From Candidatus Zixiibacteriota bacterium (GTDB lineage Bacteria; Zixibacteria; MSB-5A5; GN15; PGXB01): DNA of 47,638 nucleotides. The notes under the pieces are model-generated. The model saw only the letters and a program-made list of their open reading frames with translations. It was not told the DNA's origin and searched no databases. A program made the position numbers and the translations under genes. Where the stretch lies: assembly GCA_020343475.1 (NCBI GenBank), contig CP070796.1, positions 2,315,579 to 2,363,216 of the forward strand, given 5' to 3'. How positions within the stretch are numbered: position 1 is the first letter of the stretch; each line of letters opens with the position of its first letter. Below, one piece after another: positions 17,778 to 27,445 of the stretch.

Positions 17778-18586
17778 TCTTCATTATCCGGGGTATCATC
17801 CCCGTAGTCGATTTTAAACCGTTCGATATCTACGGCGGCACCATCTTTAACATCGATCGTAATCACCACGCCGCTAATTTTCACGTCGCTTTTGGCGCAG
17901 GCAAATCGCTTGGGCATCCCGGTGAGAAATCTTTCCAGCGAAGGTGCTTTGGCCATTCCAATAATTGAGTCGTGCGGGCCGGTCATACCAATGTCAGTAA
18001 TGTACGCCGTGCCCCGACTGGACACGGCTTCGTCGGCAGTCTGCACATGGGTATGTGTCCCGATGACAGCAGAGATTTTGCCGTCGAGCATATATGCCAG
18101 TGCCTGTTTTTCGGAAGTCACCTCGGCGTGAAAATCTATGATGATAATGTCGGTCTCCCGACGGATTCTGTCAACCTCTCGTTCGCCGATTCGAAAGGGA
18201 CAGTCGATGTCTTTCATATAGGTTCGCCCCATAAGATTGATCACCCCGATCCGGGTTTCCTCGATTTCGTCTACAAGGACTCCGTAGCCCGGAACGCCGG
18301 GAGGGTAATTAGCGGGCCGAAGCAGCTTCGGTTGCTGATCGAGATAGGGCCAGATATCCGTGCGATCCCAGATGTGATTTCCTGAGGTCTGGCAGTCGAC
18401 TCCGTATGAGAATATCTTCCTGGACATTTCCGGGGTGATGCCGAAGCCGCCGGCGGCGTTTTCAATATTGGCGATAACATAATTCGCCTCGTATTTCTCC
18501 TTAAGCGGCTTGCACATCTGAGAAAGCACAAACCGACCCGGCTTTCCAACCAGGTCGGCAAAAAAAAGAACTTTAATCTGGGACAT
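17774..18586 (-). CDS. ymdB: YmdB-type metallophosphoesterase (TIGR00282 family)
   Basis: A 270-residue protein of the calcineurin-like YmdB family, which in Bacillus hydrolyses 2',3'-cyclic nucleotides and shapes biofilm decisions. Metal-binding motifs: FFADLVGKPGR, NIENAAGGFG, SGNHIWD, IIIDFHAEVTSEK and GTHTHVQTAD. I choose the ATG at 18586 because AAGGA precedes it by seven bases; a TTG at 18592 is the alternative. It follows rny at once, a conserved pairing in many bacteria, and is coupled to folD by a 4-base overlap. Confidence 0.93.
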   Translation of the reverse strand: MSQIKVLFFADLVGKPGRFVLSQMCKPLKEKYEANYVIANIENAAGGFGITPEMSRKIFSYGVDCQTSGNHIWDRTDIWPYLDQQPKLLRPANYPPGVPGYGVLVDEIEETRIGVINLMGRTYMKDIDCPFRIGEREVDRIRRETDIIIIDFHAEVTSEKQALAYMLDGKISAVIGTHTHVQTADEAVSSRGTAYITDIGMTGPHDSIIGMAKAPSLERFLTGMPKRFACAKSDVKISGVVITIDVKDGAAVDIERFKIDYGDDTPDNEE

Positions 18587-18595
18587 CCACAATCC

Positions 18596-20161
18596 TTACT
18601 TGGCAAATTCGGTTGCCCGCGATTCGCGAATAACGGTTACCTTGATCTGGCCGGGATATTCCATTTCCAGTTCAATCTTCTTGGCAATGTCGCCGGCCAG
18701 AATAGACGCCGCCAAGTCGTCAACGGTTTCGCACTCGACAATCACCCGTATTTCGCGTCCGGCCTGGATGGCGAAGGCCTTGGAAACTCCCTTAAAGGAA
18801 TCCGCCAGTTCCTCCAGCTTTTCCAGTCGCTTGATGTATGCTTCCAGCGGTTCGCGGCGGGCGCCCGGGCGAGCCCCGGAAACGGCATCGGATGCCTGGA
18901 CCAGAATCGGATAAGCGCTTTCCTGCGGAACGTCACCATGGTGTGAAGCGATGGCGTTAATAACGATCTGATTCTCATTGTAGCGAATCAGAAATCCGGC
19001 ACCGATTTCGGTGTGCGTGCCCTCGGTTTCGCGATCGACCGCCTTTCCGATATCGTGCAGCAGTCCGGCCCGCTTGGCAATATTGGGATCAAGACCAAGC
19101 TCGGCGGCCATCAGACCGCTGAGAATTGAAACCTCCTTGGAATGCTGCAGGACATTCTGGCCATACGAGGTCCTGTAATTGAGCTTTCCCAGAAGCTTGA
19201 TGACATCCGGGTGCAGCCCCTGCACCCCGACATCAAAGCAGGCCTGCTCACCAATTTCCCGGACAATCATTTCCATTTCTTTCTGAGTTTTCTCGACAAC
19301 CTCCTCAATTCGGGTCGGATGAATCCGCCCGTCGGCAATCAACTTCTCCAGAGACATCCTCGCAATTTCCCGCCTGATTGGATCATACCCGGAGAGAATA
19401 ACTGCCTCCGGGGTATCGTCGACAATGACGTCAATACCGGTAGCGGTTTCGAAGGAACGAATATTACGCCCTTCGCGGCCGATGATACGTCCTTTCATCT
19501 CCTCATTGGGCAGGTTCACCACCGATACGGTCGATTCAACGGTATGATCGGCGGCGCAGCGATAAATGGCGGAAATGATAATTTCTTTGGCCTCTTTTTC
19601 GGCATCCTGCTCGGCCTTGTCGCGAATCTCCTTTATCATGGCGGCGGCCTCCAGCTTGGCCTCGCCAATCAGGTTTTCTTTCAGCTCCCGTTTGGCTTCC
19701 TCGGTGGTCATCTGAGCGATGCGTTCCAGCTTTTCATTCTGCGCCCGGATCATGGTGTCGAGTTCGTTTTCCCGGAGTGTAATACCTTTCTCGCGGCCGG
19801 TAATAGTCCGTTCACGGGAGGCGAGATCCTTCTCATGGACCTGAAGAGACTCTTCGCGTTTATGCAGCGTGCTTTCTTTATCGCTTAGTTTTCTCTCGAC
19901 TCTTTGAATTTCGTTCTTTTTATTTTGAAGCTCTCGCTCGAAATTTGATTTGACTTTATACCATTCTTCCCGGGCTTCAAGCAAGGCTTCCTTTTTCTTG
20001 ATTTCCGCCTCCTTTTCAGCCTCGGCAATCAGTTTTCGCGCGAGTTCTTCAGAATTGGCAATCCGTTTGTCGCCGATGCGCCGCAGGATAAACCAAGCGG
20101 CGACAAAGCCGATAATTGCTGCCAATACCGAACTGAGCACCGTGACGAGAGTGCCGTTCAT
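18596..20161 (-). CDS. rny: ribonuclease Y
   Basis: A 521-residue membrane-anchored endoribonuclease that starts mRNA decay. The N-terminal transmembrane helix ([22 protein letters not shown]) is followed by a long coiled coil rich in Glu/Lys, then a KH domain with [15 protein letters not shown]. An HD domain follows with VLQHSKEVS and [10 protein letters not shown], the metal-binding His-Asp. The ATG at 20161 has GAGGAGG just upstream; an earlier in-frame ATG at 20185 is less likely. Length and domain order are normal. Confidence 0.97.
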   Translation of the reverse strand: MNGTLVTVLSSVLAAIIGFVAAWFILRRIGDKRIANSEELARKLIAEAEKEAEIKKKEALLEAREEWYKVKSNFERELQNKKNEIQRVERKLSDKESTLHKREESLQVHEKDLASRERTITGREKGITLRENELDTMIRAQNEKLERIAQMTTEEAKRELKENLIGEAKLEAAAMIKEIRDKAEQDAEKEAKEIIISAIYRCAADHTVESTVSVVNLPNEEMKGRIIGREGRNIRSFETATGIDVIVDDTPEAVILSGYDPIRREIARMSLEKLIADGRIHPTRIEEVVEKTQKEMEMIVREIGEQACFDVGVQGLHPDVIKLLGKLNYRTSYGQNVLQHSKEVSILSGLMAAELGLDPNIAKRAGLLHDIGKAVDRETEGTHTEIGAGFLIRYNENQIVINAIASHHGDVPQESAYPILVQASDAVSGARPGARREPLEAYIKRLEKLEELADSFKGVSKAFAIQAGREIRVIVECETVDDLAASILAGDIAKKIELEMEYPGQIKVTVIRESRATEFAK

Positions 20162-20252
20162 GAATCCTCCTCGCTCCTGAAACACAGGAGCAATCTATGA
20201 TAAAATGCGTTTCTTAATGGGAAGATAAATGAACAGACCTTGAAAGCGGAAT

Positions 20253-20567
20253 CTAACTGTCTTGAGTATCCAGCAGCTTGCTGTCAAGCAAATCCAGTAT
20301 GCTCTTTGCCCGATCTTCAACCTCGGAAAGGTCGGTGACTTTTGTATCCTTGAGGTCAAGATACTCGCCGGCAATGTTCAGGGCGGCCAGAATGGCGATG
20401 CGATTAGGCGATTTATTCTTGGATTTAAGAGCGATTTCTTTCATTCTTCTGTCAACGTAGTCGGCCACGCGCAGAATATATTCCGAATCGGCATCTCCTC
20501 GAATAGGATATTCTTCTCCGAAGATGACCACCTTGACAGTTTTCTCTTTATCAGAAATATCCGCCAT
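20253..20567 (-). CDS. zapA: cell division protein ZapA
   Basis: A 104-residue ZapA-family protein that bundles FtsZ filaments at midcell. The N-terminal beta unit VKVVIFGEEYPIRG is followed by DSEYILRVADYVDRRMKEIA, the conserved helix with NRIAILAALNIAGEYLDLK, and a C-terminal coiled coil. Its place just after the pheST group and before rny is widely conserved. A candidate promoter lies 46-74 bases upstream of the ATG. Ribosome site weak (TTGAG). Confidence 0.93.
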   Translation of the reverse strand: MADISDKEKTVKVVIFGEEYPIRGDADSEYILRVADYVDRRMKEIALKSKNKSPNRIAILAALNIAGEYLDLKDTKVTDLSEVEDRAKSILDLLDSKLLDTQDS

Positions 20568-20612
20568 CTCAAGACTTCACATACTCAAAAGCTGTCTCTA
20601 TTTATCTTCCTT

Positions 20613-20660
20613 ATTATATATGCAATGGACTAATGTGACCATTTGACCTATAAAAGTCAA
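20613..20660 (-). promoter_or_regulatory. candidate zapA promoter next to a palindrome
   Basis: Minus strand TGGTCA (20641-20636), 17-base spacer, perfect TATAAT (20618-20613). Just upstream lies the palindrome TTGAC-N8-GTCAA at 20643-20660, which abuts the stop of the ZapB-like gene and could be an operator or a weak hairpin. The predicted transcript covers zapA, rny, ymdB and folD. Confidence 0.45.
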
Positions 20661-20665
20661 GAGGA

Positions 20666-20908
20666 TTATGAGATTGGTACCTGTTCGAGGGCGTCCAATT
20701 TGCTAAGAATGGTGTTCAATCTGCCCTTGATTTTTTCCGACTTCTCACTCTCCCCCCGTTCAATTTCATTGAGTCTCGACCTGGCCTCGTCGAGCTCCTT
20801 TTTCAGTTGATTGTTTTCTCCCTTCAGAGTGCTGTTTTCATCTTTGAGCCTGTCAATCATGGTCAACGCTTTACTGATTTTCTCTTCCAGTTTTTCCAGA
20901 GTATCCAT
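20666..20908 (-). CDS. ZapB-like small coiled-coil protein
   Basis: An 80-residue, almost wholly helical protein with heptad pattern (LEKLEEKISKALTMIDRLK, then LKGENNQLKKELDEARSRL) and no membrane segment. Size, composition and position beside zapA suggest a ZapB-type partner that links ZapA-FtsZ to other division factors. Sequence alone cannot prove homology because coiled coils converge. Its ATG lies five bases after the pheT stop, with AAGGA inside the pheT end, so it belongs to the pheST transcript. Confidence 0.7.
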   Translation of the reverse strand: MDTLEKLEEKISKALTMIDRLKDENSTLKGENNQLKKELDEARSRLNEIERGESEKSEKIKGRLNTILSKLDALEQVPIS

Positions 20909-20913
20909 GGAAT

Positions 20914-23280
20914 TTATCCTTCTCTAATCTCAGCGTTAAAGCGTTCCTTTAAGCTGTTTGCTATTTTCTCCTGCAAATCAGCCACTTCCTCATTCTCCAA
21001 GCTGCGTTCAAAAGAACGATACACCATGGCAAAGGCCAGTGATTTCTTCCCTTCGCCAATTTGCCTTCCGCGATACATATCGAACACGTTGAGCCTTTCC
21101 AGAAGATCCCCCCCCACTTCTCGAATCGTGTCAAGAATGTCCCCAACACGAATCTCTTCATCAACAATTACCGCCAAATCTCGGGGAGCCGCCGGAAAAC
21201 GCGGCAGAGGAGTATAGGCTCCAGTCGGCCTGTGCCGGGAGTATAGCCCCGCAAAATCAACTACGGCCGTAAACACCGGCTGTTTGATGTCGAAGCGGCG
21301 CGCCACTTTCTCATCCACCCGCCCGGCATGGCCAATACCCTGGCCTTCAAGTATCAGCCTGAAGGAACTGCCATCCTTGTATGGCATTACCGGCTCCGGC
21401 CGAAAGCTAATCTGCGGAAAATTCCCCAACTCACATACCACATCCAGAGCGCCCTTGAGATGATAAAATTCATATGCCCGGCCCGGTTCGTACCACTGAT
21501 CATCGGACCTGCCGGTGAGGGCAAGTCCAATCTGGACCGCCTCACTGTCAGGCAGAAACGCCTTGCCGATTTCAAATAACTTGAGATTCATATTGCGGTG
21601 TGCCAGATTGTGCGAGACCGCCTTTAATAGAGAATATAAGACATCATTCTGCATCACTGTAAGGTCCTCGGCGATGGGATTCAGAATCTTTAGCTGAGGC
21701 CTGTCACCCGTTACTGCGGAAAGCAAAGCGGCGTTGGCAAGCCCAATCCCGTACATTTCGTCAAATCCCTGGGCCGTCATTCCCCGTCTGATAAGATCGC
21801 AGAACAAATCATCTTCAGCCGGCCGGGAAAACAGCGGGCCGATATTCCTTTCGACGGTTGGTAAATTGTCCAGTCCTTCAATCCGCGCGACTTCCTCGAT
21901 CAGGTCGATCTCGCGGGATACATCAGGGCGAAAGGTTGGCACTGTAATTTCAAGCAAGTCTTTACCAGACACCCCGAACTCCAACCCCTGTAATATCTTA
22001 AGCATGCGACCTTTTGTGAGATTCGTTCCCAGGACAGCATTAGCGCGATCCGGCCGAAAGGCAACTTTGAGCGGCCTGATTTCCCTTGGATAGCAGTCGA
22101 TAATCCCGCCCATCACCTCTCCCCCGGCGTATTTCTGAATCAAGTAGGCAGCCCGGTTGAGCGCTTCGGGAACCATATTCGGATCAGCACCTTTCTCGAA
22201 ACGATTTGACGATTCCGAAATCACGCCCAGTTTCATTCGCCCCCTGCGGACTGTAACGGGATTGAAGTAGGCCGATTCCAGCAGAATAGTGGTTGTGTCG
22301 TCGGAGACTTCGGATTCCAGCCCGCCCATAATTCCGGCCACAGCAACCCCTTTTTCGCCATCAGTTATCAGCAGCACTTCCTGATTCAAGGTATGTTCAT
22401 TGCCGTCAAGAGTGATGAATTTCTCGCCATTGATAGCCCGCCGCACCATGATTTCTTTCCGATCGAAGCGATCATAATCAAATGCATGCAAAGGATGCCC
22501 GGTTTCAAGCAGAACCAGGTTGGTAATGTCAACCACATTTGAAATTGGCCTTATCCCGCATAGCAAAAGCTTTCTCTTGATCCACCAGGGAGACGGACCG
22601 ATTCTGACATTCTTTATCACACGCGCCGCATAGCGGGGACAGGCTTCCGGATCAGCAATGGAAACCTTTACCATCTCCGAGGCGTCGCCGCCGGATTCCG
22701 TTAGATGGTAGTCCGGTCGTTTGAGCTTTTTGCCGGCGAGGCAGGCAACATCACGCGCCACACCCACAACCGAAAGCAGATCAGCCCGGTTCGGAGTCAA
22801 ATCCAATTTAATAATCACGTCCGCCAGTCCGAGGTAGTCTTTTATCGGCATGCCGACCGGGGCGTCATCATCCAGCACAATAATTCCGCTGTGATCCTCG
22901 GTCAGCCCCAGTTCCCGCTCGGAGCAAATCATACCGGTCGATTTGACTCCACGCAGTTTGACGGCTTTGATAATCATACCGTCGGCCAGTTCAGCCCCGA
23001 GCCCGGCAAAAACCACTTTCTGACCCAGCTGCACATTGGGCGCACCGCAGACGACCTGAACCTTCTCACCGCCGGTATCAACCATAGCCCGTTTCAAATG
23101 GTCGGACGCCTCGATTGCCTCAAGCTCTATGACCCGGCCGACAACAATCTTGCCGAATTGTCCCAGATACGGTTCATCTATCTCCGCTTCTTCCCCGGAG
23201 ACGGTAAGCCGCTCGGCCAGATCCTGCGCGGGCCAGTCGATTTCAACCAATTCTTTTATCCAGCTGTACGGGACCTGCAT
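20914..23280 (-). CDS. pheT: phenylalanyl-tRNA synthetase beta subunit
   Basis: A 788-residue subunit of the heterotetrameric PheRS. The N-terminal tRNA-binding OB fold has VVGRVIELE and VQVVCGAPNVQLGQKV (about 45-80). B3/B4 editing and B5 regions follow, and the C-terminal anticodon-binding domain has FPAAPRDLAVIVDEEI. Full length for the bacterial family. Its ATG shares one base with the pheS stop (TAATG). Confidence 0.97.
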   Translation of the reverse strand: MQVPYSWIKELVEIDWPAQDLAERLTVSGEEAEIDEPYLGQFGKIVVGRVIELEAIEASDHLKRAMVDTGGEKVQVVCGAPNVQLGQKVVFAGLGAELADGMIIKAVKLRGVKSTGMICSERELGLTEDHSGIIVLDDDAPVGMPIKDYLGLADVIIKLDLTPNRADLLSVVGVARDVACLAGKKLKRPDYHLTESGGDASEMVKVSIADPEACPRYAARVIKNVRIGPSPWWIKRKLLLCGIRPISNVVDITNLVLLETGHPLHAFDYDRFDRKEIMVRRAINGEKFITLDGNEHTLNQEVLLITDGEKGVAVAGIMGGLESEVSDDTTTILLESAYFNPVTVRRGRMKLGVISESSNRFEKGADPNMVPEALNRAAYLIQKYAGGEVMGGIIDCYPREIRPLKVAFRPDRANAVLGTNLTKGRMLKILQGLEFGVSGKDLLEITVPTFRPDVSREIDLIEEVARIEGLDNLPTVERNIGPLFSRPAEDDLFCDLIRRGMTAQGFDEMYGIGLANAALLSAVTGDRPQLKILNPIAEDLTVMQNDVLYSLLKAVSHNLAHRNMNLKLFEIGKAFLPDSEAVQIGLALTGRSDDQWYEPGRAYEFYHLKGALDVVCELGNFPQISFRPEPVMPYKDGSSFRLILEGQGIGHAGRVDEKVARRFDIKQPVFTAVVDFAGLYSRHRPTGAYTPLPRFPAAPRDLAVIVDEEIRVGDILDTIREVGGDLLERLNVFDMYRGRQIGEGKKSLAFAMVYRSFERSLENEEVADLQEKIANSLKERFNAEIREG

Positions 23281-24293
23281 TACTTGAACTGCCTTATGAA
23301 ACGAATGTCATTTTCAAAGAATAACCGGATATCGGTGATACCATACTTGAGCATCGCAATTCTTTCGACCCCGATGCCAAAGGCATAGCCGGTGTACTTC
23401 TCACTATCCAGTCCGACATTGCTGAGCACAAAGGGATCAATCATACCGCAGCCGAGGATTTCCAGCCAGCCAGAATATTTGCACAGTGCGCACCCTTTCC
23501 CCTTGCATAGAAAACAGGTAATATCAAGCTCCGCCGACGGTTCAGTGAACGGAAAGAAGCTGGTGCGGAATTTCACCTTGACGTCCTCGCCGAAGAAATA
23601 GCGGCAGAAAGCGAACAGCGCTCCCTTGAGGTCGGCCATGGTGACCCCCTCATCAACCAGAAAGCCATCCACCTGATGGAAAATACAATGAGCGCGAGCC
23701 GAAACGGTCTCATTGCGATAGGTTTTACCCGGCATAATCACCTTGACCGGCGGCTTTTGCATTTCAAGGATCCGCACCTGGACGGGGGTCGTATGGGTTC
23801 GAAGCAGTTTTCCTCCCTCGACATAGAAGGTATCCTGCATATCTCTGGCCGGGTGATCAGGGGGAAAATTCAGCGCCTCGAAATTGTAATAATCGGTTTC
23901 AAGATCCGGCCCTTTGGCCACCCCGAAGCCCATCCGTATGAACCCTTCGCAAAGCCGGTTCATTACGCTGGTGAGCGGATGAATCGCGCCAACCCGGTGC
24001 CGAATGCCGGGAAGTGTCGGATCGACGGCGATGGTTGGCCTGGCAGCCCTGATCCGTTCCAGGCCATCCTTGAGCGACTGTTCCAGAGTAACCCGGGCCT
24101 TGTTGGCGGCCGCCCCAATCTCCTTGCGCTTTTCCAGGGGAAGATCCTTGAGCGATTTCAGGACTGACGTAATCCGGCCTTTTCGGCTCAAATGCTGAAT
24201 GCGAATGTCATCGAGATCTTTAATCGACGAGGCCGATTTAATCGCCGAGAGTGCCTCGGCAAGCATTTGCTCTATTTCACTCACCCCGGCCAT
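23280..24293 (-). CDS. pheS: phenylalanyl-tRNA synthetase alpha subunit
   Basis: A 337-residue class II catalytic subunit that charges tRNA-Phe. After an N-terminal coiled coil it shows motif 2 (FHQVDGFLVDEG) and motif 3 (GYAFGIGVERIAMLKYG). The phenylalanine pocket region TSFFPFTEPSAELDI is present, and the Cys-rich loop CFLCKGKGCALCKYSGW is of the kind seen in many bacterial PheS. GGAG ten bases before the ATG. Follows rplT by 18 bases. Confidence 0.97.
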   Translation of the reverse strand: MAGVSEIEQMLAEALSAIKSASSIKDLDDIRIQHLSRKGRITSVLKSLKDLPLEKRKEIGAAANKARVTLEQSLKDGLERIRAARPTIAVDPTLPGIRHRVGAIHPLTSVMNRLCEGFIRMGFGVAKGPDLETDYYNFEALNFPPDHPARDMQDTFYVEGGKLLRTHTTPVQVRILEMQKPPVKVIMPGKTYRNETVSARAHCIFHQVDGFLVDEGVTMADLKGALFAFCRYFFGEDVKVKFRTSFFPFTEPSAELDITCFLCKGKGCALCKYSGWLEILGCGMIDPFVLSNVGLDSEKYTGYAFGIGVERIAMLKYGITDIRLFFENDIRFIRQFK

Positions 24294-24311
24294 ACGCGTA
24301 TTTCTCCGGGA

Positions 24312-24662
24312 TTACGCGTTTTTGGCCATTTCAACCAGGCGGCCGAAGGTGGCGGAATCACGGGCGGCAATATCGGCCAGCGCCTTCCGGTCCAGACCGA
24401 TCCCGGCTTTCTTCAGACCACTGATAAAAGCCGAATAATTAAGGCCAAATTGTCTGGCGCCAGCCGAGATGCGGGTTACCCACAATCGCCGGAATTCCCG
24501 TTTCCTGTTGCGGCGATCGCGATACGCATATTTCATGCCCTTTTGCACGGTCTCAAGTGCGGTCCGGTAAAGCCGCGACCGCGCCCCGTAATTCCCGCGG
24601 GCCTTTTTCAGGATCCTTTTGTGGCGTCTATGAGCAGTTACTTTATTTTTCGCACGCGGCAT
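24312..24662 (-). CDS. rplT: 50S ribosomal protein L20
   Basis: A 116-residue protein of normal length. Typical L20 segments: [20 protein letters not shown] at the N terminus and [21 protein letters not shown] in the centre. Strong AGGAG site. In other bacteria L20 represses its own operon by binding the leader; whether that happens here cannot be seen. 37 bases after rpmI. Confidence 0.97.
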   Translation of the reverse strand: MPRAKNKVTAHRRHKRILKKARGNYGARSRLYRTALETVQKGMKYAYRDRRNRKREFRRLWVTRISAGARQFGLNYSAFISGLKKAGIGLDRKALADIAARDSATFGRLVEMAKNA

Positions 24663-24699
24663 GGTTTTGTTCTCCTGTCAGTCTGTTACCATTGCGGCA

Positions 24700-24894
24700 T
24701 CAATATGGAATCAACCTATTGACTCGTTTCTCGTCGACTTTGGCAACCAGGTCGGACTTACGCAGGTTTCTTTTGCGTTTCGGTGATTTTTTGGTCAAGA
24801 TATGCGAGTGGTAGGCCTTGTTTCTCTTAAGCTTACCCGTGCCCGTTTTCTTGAACCGCTTGGCTGCCGACCGGTTCGTCTTTATCTTCGGCAT
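24700..24894 (-). CDS. rpmI: 50S ribosomal protein L35
   Basis: A 64-residue basic protein beginning [20 protein letters not shown], the standard L35 opening. AGAGG lies seven bases before the ATG, so the start is sound. Its first 62 bases overlap the 3' end of infC in another frame, which is longer than the usual few-base coupling. Confidence 0.96.
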   Translation of the reverse strand: MPKIKTNRSAAKRFKKTGTGKLKRNKAYHSHILTKKSPKRKRNLRKSDLVAKVDEKRVNRLIPY

Positions 24895-25438
24895 TTTCAG
24901 ACCTCTTCTTTTTACTTTTTATCGCCTGAAGTTTCGGAGTCAGGATCATGTTCAGGCGTCTGCCTTCCATTTTCGGTTCCTGTCCGACCGTACTTATATC
25001 TTCCAGTTCCTCAACAAGCCGTTTCAATAATTTGTGCCCGTATTCGGTATGCGCCATCTCCCTGCCGCTGAACATGACAAAGACCTTGACTTTGCTTCCC
25101 TGCATAAGAAACTCGCGCACATGCCTAGTCTTGAATTGAAAGTCATGTTCGTCAATCTTCGGTCGGTACCGCATTGATTTCAACTCCACAGTATGCTGTT
25201 TCTTCTTGGCCTGCCTTGCTTTCTTCGATTGCTCGTACTTGTATTTGCCGTAATCCATGATCCGGCAGACCGGCGGACGGCTGTTTGCGGAGACTTCCAC
25301 TAGATCAAGGCTGGCGTCCCGGGCACGCTGCTGCGCCTCCTTGATCGGAATAATTCCTATCTGTTCCCCGTTAAGACCGATCAATCTGACCGGCGACACT
25401 CTGATCTGGTCGTTGACACGAACCTTTTTCTGAGCTAT
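24833..25438 (-). CDS. infC: translation initiation factor IF-3, apparent AUA start
   Basis: About 201 residues. The conserved IF-3 N terminus [18 protein letters not shown] begins upstream of the first standard initiator (GTG at 25399), so the true start must be further up. The codon at 25438-25436 is ATA, exactly five bases after GGAGG, and no ATG, GTG or TTG lies in frame nearby. infC genes are known for AUU-type starts that let IF-3 repress itself. Core motifs: [20 protein letters not shown] and [18 protein letters not shown]-terminal extension of about 30 charged residues after LNMILTPK overlaps rpmI by 62 bases. Confidence 0.93.
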   Translation of the reverse strand: MAQKKVRVNDQIRVSPVRLIGLNGEQIGIIPIKEAQQRARDASLDLVEVSANSRPPVCRIMDYGKYKYEQSKKARQAKKKQHTVELKSMRYRPKIDEHDFQFKTRHVREFLMQGSKVKVFVMFSGREMAHTEYGHKLLKRLVEELEDISTVGQEPKMEGRRLNMILTPKLQAIKSKKKRSENAEDKDEPVGSQAVQENGHG

Positions 25439-25449
25439 TGTTTCCTCCG

Positions 25450-27387
25450 TCAGGCTAATTGCGACTTGATCGCTTTTGTCTCGATTTCCGTGCGCATGAT
25501 ACCAATAAGCTCCTCCAGGTTTATGGAGCCTTTATCTCCGTAACCGTGAAGCCTGATAGCCACGGAATCTGTTTCCTTTTCTTTAAGGCCTATTATAAGC
25601 ATATATGGAATTTTCTGCAACTCCGATTCTCGAATCTTGTGGCCGATTTTTTCCGAGCGGTTATCCAGTTCTCCCCGGATACCGGCTTCTTTAAGACGGG
25701 CCAGTACCTGATCGCCGTACTCATTGAGCGAATCGGTAATCGGCAGCACCCGGGCCTGCACGGGCGCCAGCCAAAGCGGGAATCTGCCGCCATAGTGCTC
25801 CACAAGCACCCCGAAGAAACGCTCAACCGAACCCAGGAGAGCGCGGTGAATCATAAACGGACGCTTCATCTGGCCGTCTCTGTCAGCATAGCTCAGGTCG
25901 AACCGCTCGGGCAGGCTGAAATCAAACTGGATAGTCGAGCATTGCCAGCTGCGCCCAAGAGCGTCTTTAATCTTGATGTCAATCTTCGGCCCGTAAAAGG
26001 CTCCGCCTCCCTCATCGATGGAGTACTTGAGTTTCAAGACGTCAAGCGCCCGGCGCAGGCCGTTTTCCGCTTTCACCCAGTCGGCAGGATCACCGATGGA
26101 TTTTTCCGGCCGGGTTGAAAGAAATATGTCGTAGTCCTGAAACTGAAAAGCATCAAGAATATGAAGGCAAAACCTGATCACCCAGATCAACTCGTCCTCC
26201 ATCTGCTCTGGCGAAACAAAGTGGTGCGCATCGTCCTGAGTAAAGCCGCGGACCCGCATCAGGCCGTGCAGGACTCCCGGCATTTCATACCGGTAGACGG
26301 TGCCCAGTTCCGCCCAACGCAGCGGCAGGTCGCGGTAACTCCAGCGGCGAGATTTGTACATGCTGATGTGAAACGGACAATTCATCGGCTTTATCTGAAA
26401 TTGCTCTTCATCGATCCTGAGCGGCTGGTACATTTCTTTGGCATAGAAGTCGGTATGCCCGGAACGTTCCCAGAGATCAAGTTTCGCAATATGCGGCGAT
26501 ACGATCAGATCATAATCGTTGGCAAGGTGCTCGTCGCGCCAGTAATTTTCGATTTCGTTGCGAATGAGTGCGCCTTTCGGCAGCCACATAACCAGACCGG
26601 CACCGACATCGTTGGTGATATGATACAACTCCAGCTGCTTTCCCAAAATCCGATGATCGCGTCTTTTGGCTTCTTCCATCCGGAAAAGGTAGTCGTCGAG
26701 CATTTTCTTTTTGGGATAGGAAACCCCATAGATTCGCTGAAGCATGGTTTGCCGCTCATCGCCCCTCCAGTATGCGCCGGACGAGGCAGTCAGTTTAAAT
26801 GCCTTAATAAGACCGGCATTGGGAATATGCGGGCCCCGGCAGAGATCCTCAAAGGTCGAATGTCGGTAAACCGTCACCCGGTCATCCAGGATATCCTCTT
26901 CCAGCATCTCCACCTTATACCGGGCGCCTTCATCACGATATTTCCGCAACATTTCCTCGTGAGTCACTTCATGACGGGCAAAAGTCGCCTTCTGGCCAAT
27001 GGTTTCCTGCATCCGTTTTTCAATTCGCAGCAGATCCTCGGGAGAAAATGGTTTTTCCACATCAAAGTCATAATAGAATCCCTCCTCGATCGGTGGCCCG
27101 ATGGCCAGTTTCGCCTCCGGAAAGAGTTCCAGCACTGCCTGCGCCATGATATGTGCGGTCGAGTGCCAGAAAACATATTTTCCCTCTGGCGAATCGAAGG
27201 TCAGGATTTCGACCGGCCCATCATTGCCGATTTCGGCCGAGAGATCTTTGAGCAAACCGTTCACTTTGATTGCAAGTGCCTCTTTGGCCAAACGGGGTGA
27301 AATCGATTCGGCGATATCCAGCCCGGTCGTTCCCTTCGGATAGGTTTTGGTCGAACCATCCGGTAATGTTATATTCACGTCACTCAT
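25450..27387 (-). CDS. thrS: threonyl-tRNA synthetase
   Basis: A 645-residue class II synthetase. N-terminal TGS domain (about 1-62), editing domain with HSTAHIMAQAV, and a catalytic core with the zinc-ligand block KPMNCPFHI. Also MRVRGFTQDDAHHF, motif 3 HRALLGSVERFFGVLVEHYG, and an anticodon domain from about 540. Full length. Its stop TGA runs into the infC ribosome site (TGACGGAGG), which ties infC translation to thrS. A tRNA-Val gene lies 58 bases upstream on the same strand; a TATAAT at 27424-27419 between them lacks a -35 partner. Confidence 0.97.
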   Translation of the reverse strand: MSDVNITLPDGSTKTYPKGTTGLDIAESISPRLAKEALAIKVNGLLKDLSAEIGNDGPVEILTFDSPEGKYVFWHSTAHIMAQAVLELFPEAKLAIGPPIEEGFYYDFDVEKPFSPEDLLRIEKRMQETIGQKATFARHEVTHEEMLRKYRDEGARYKVEMLEEDILDDRVTVYRHSTFEDLCRGPHIPNAGLIKAFKLTASSGAYWRGDERQTMLQRIYGVSYPKKKMLDDYLFRMEEAKRRDHRILGKQLELYHITNDVGAGLVMWLPKGALIRNEIENYWRDEHLANDYDLIVSPHIAKLDLWERSGHTDFYAKEMYQPLRIDEEQFQIKPMNCPFHISMYKSRRWSYRDLPLRWAELGTVYRYEMPGVLHGLMRVRGFTQDDAHHFVSPEQMEDELIWVIRFCLHILDAFQFQDYDIFLSTRPEKSIGDPADWVKAENGLRRALDVLKLKYSIDEGGGAFYGPKIDIKIKDALGRSWQCSTIQFDFSLPERFDLSYADRDGQMKRPFMIHRALLGSVERFFGVLVEHYGGRFPLWLAPVQARVLPITDSLNEYGDQVLARLKEAGIRGELDNRSEKIGHKIRESELQKIPYMLIIGLKEKETDSVAIRLHGYGDKGSINLEELIGIMRTEIETKAIKSQLA

Positions 27388-27445
27388 TGCCTATACTATA
27401 AGCGGACATAAACCGAACATTATACGGTCTATATCCCGCTAAAAA

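Noticed and set aside
20186-20252. 6S RNA beside zapA
   Set aside because: The gap to rny is only about 70-90 bases, too short for the usual 180-base RNA, and no bubble structure is apparent.
26161-27300. 379-codon plus-strand frame opposite thrS
   Set aside because: Wholly antisense to a well-conserved synthetase; no family resemblance, and biased codon use on the minus strand explains its length.
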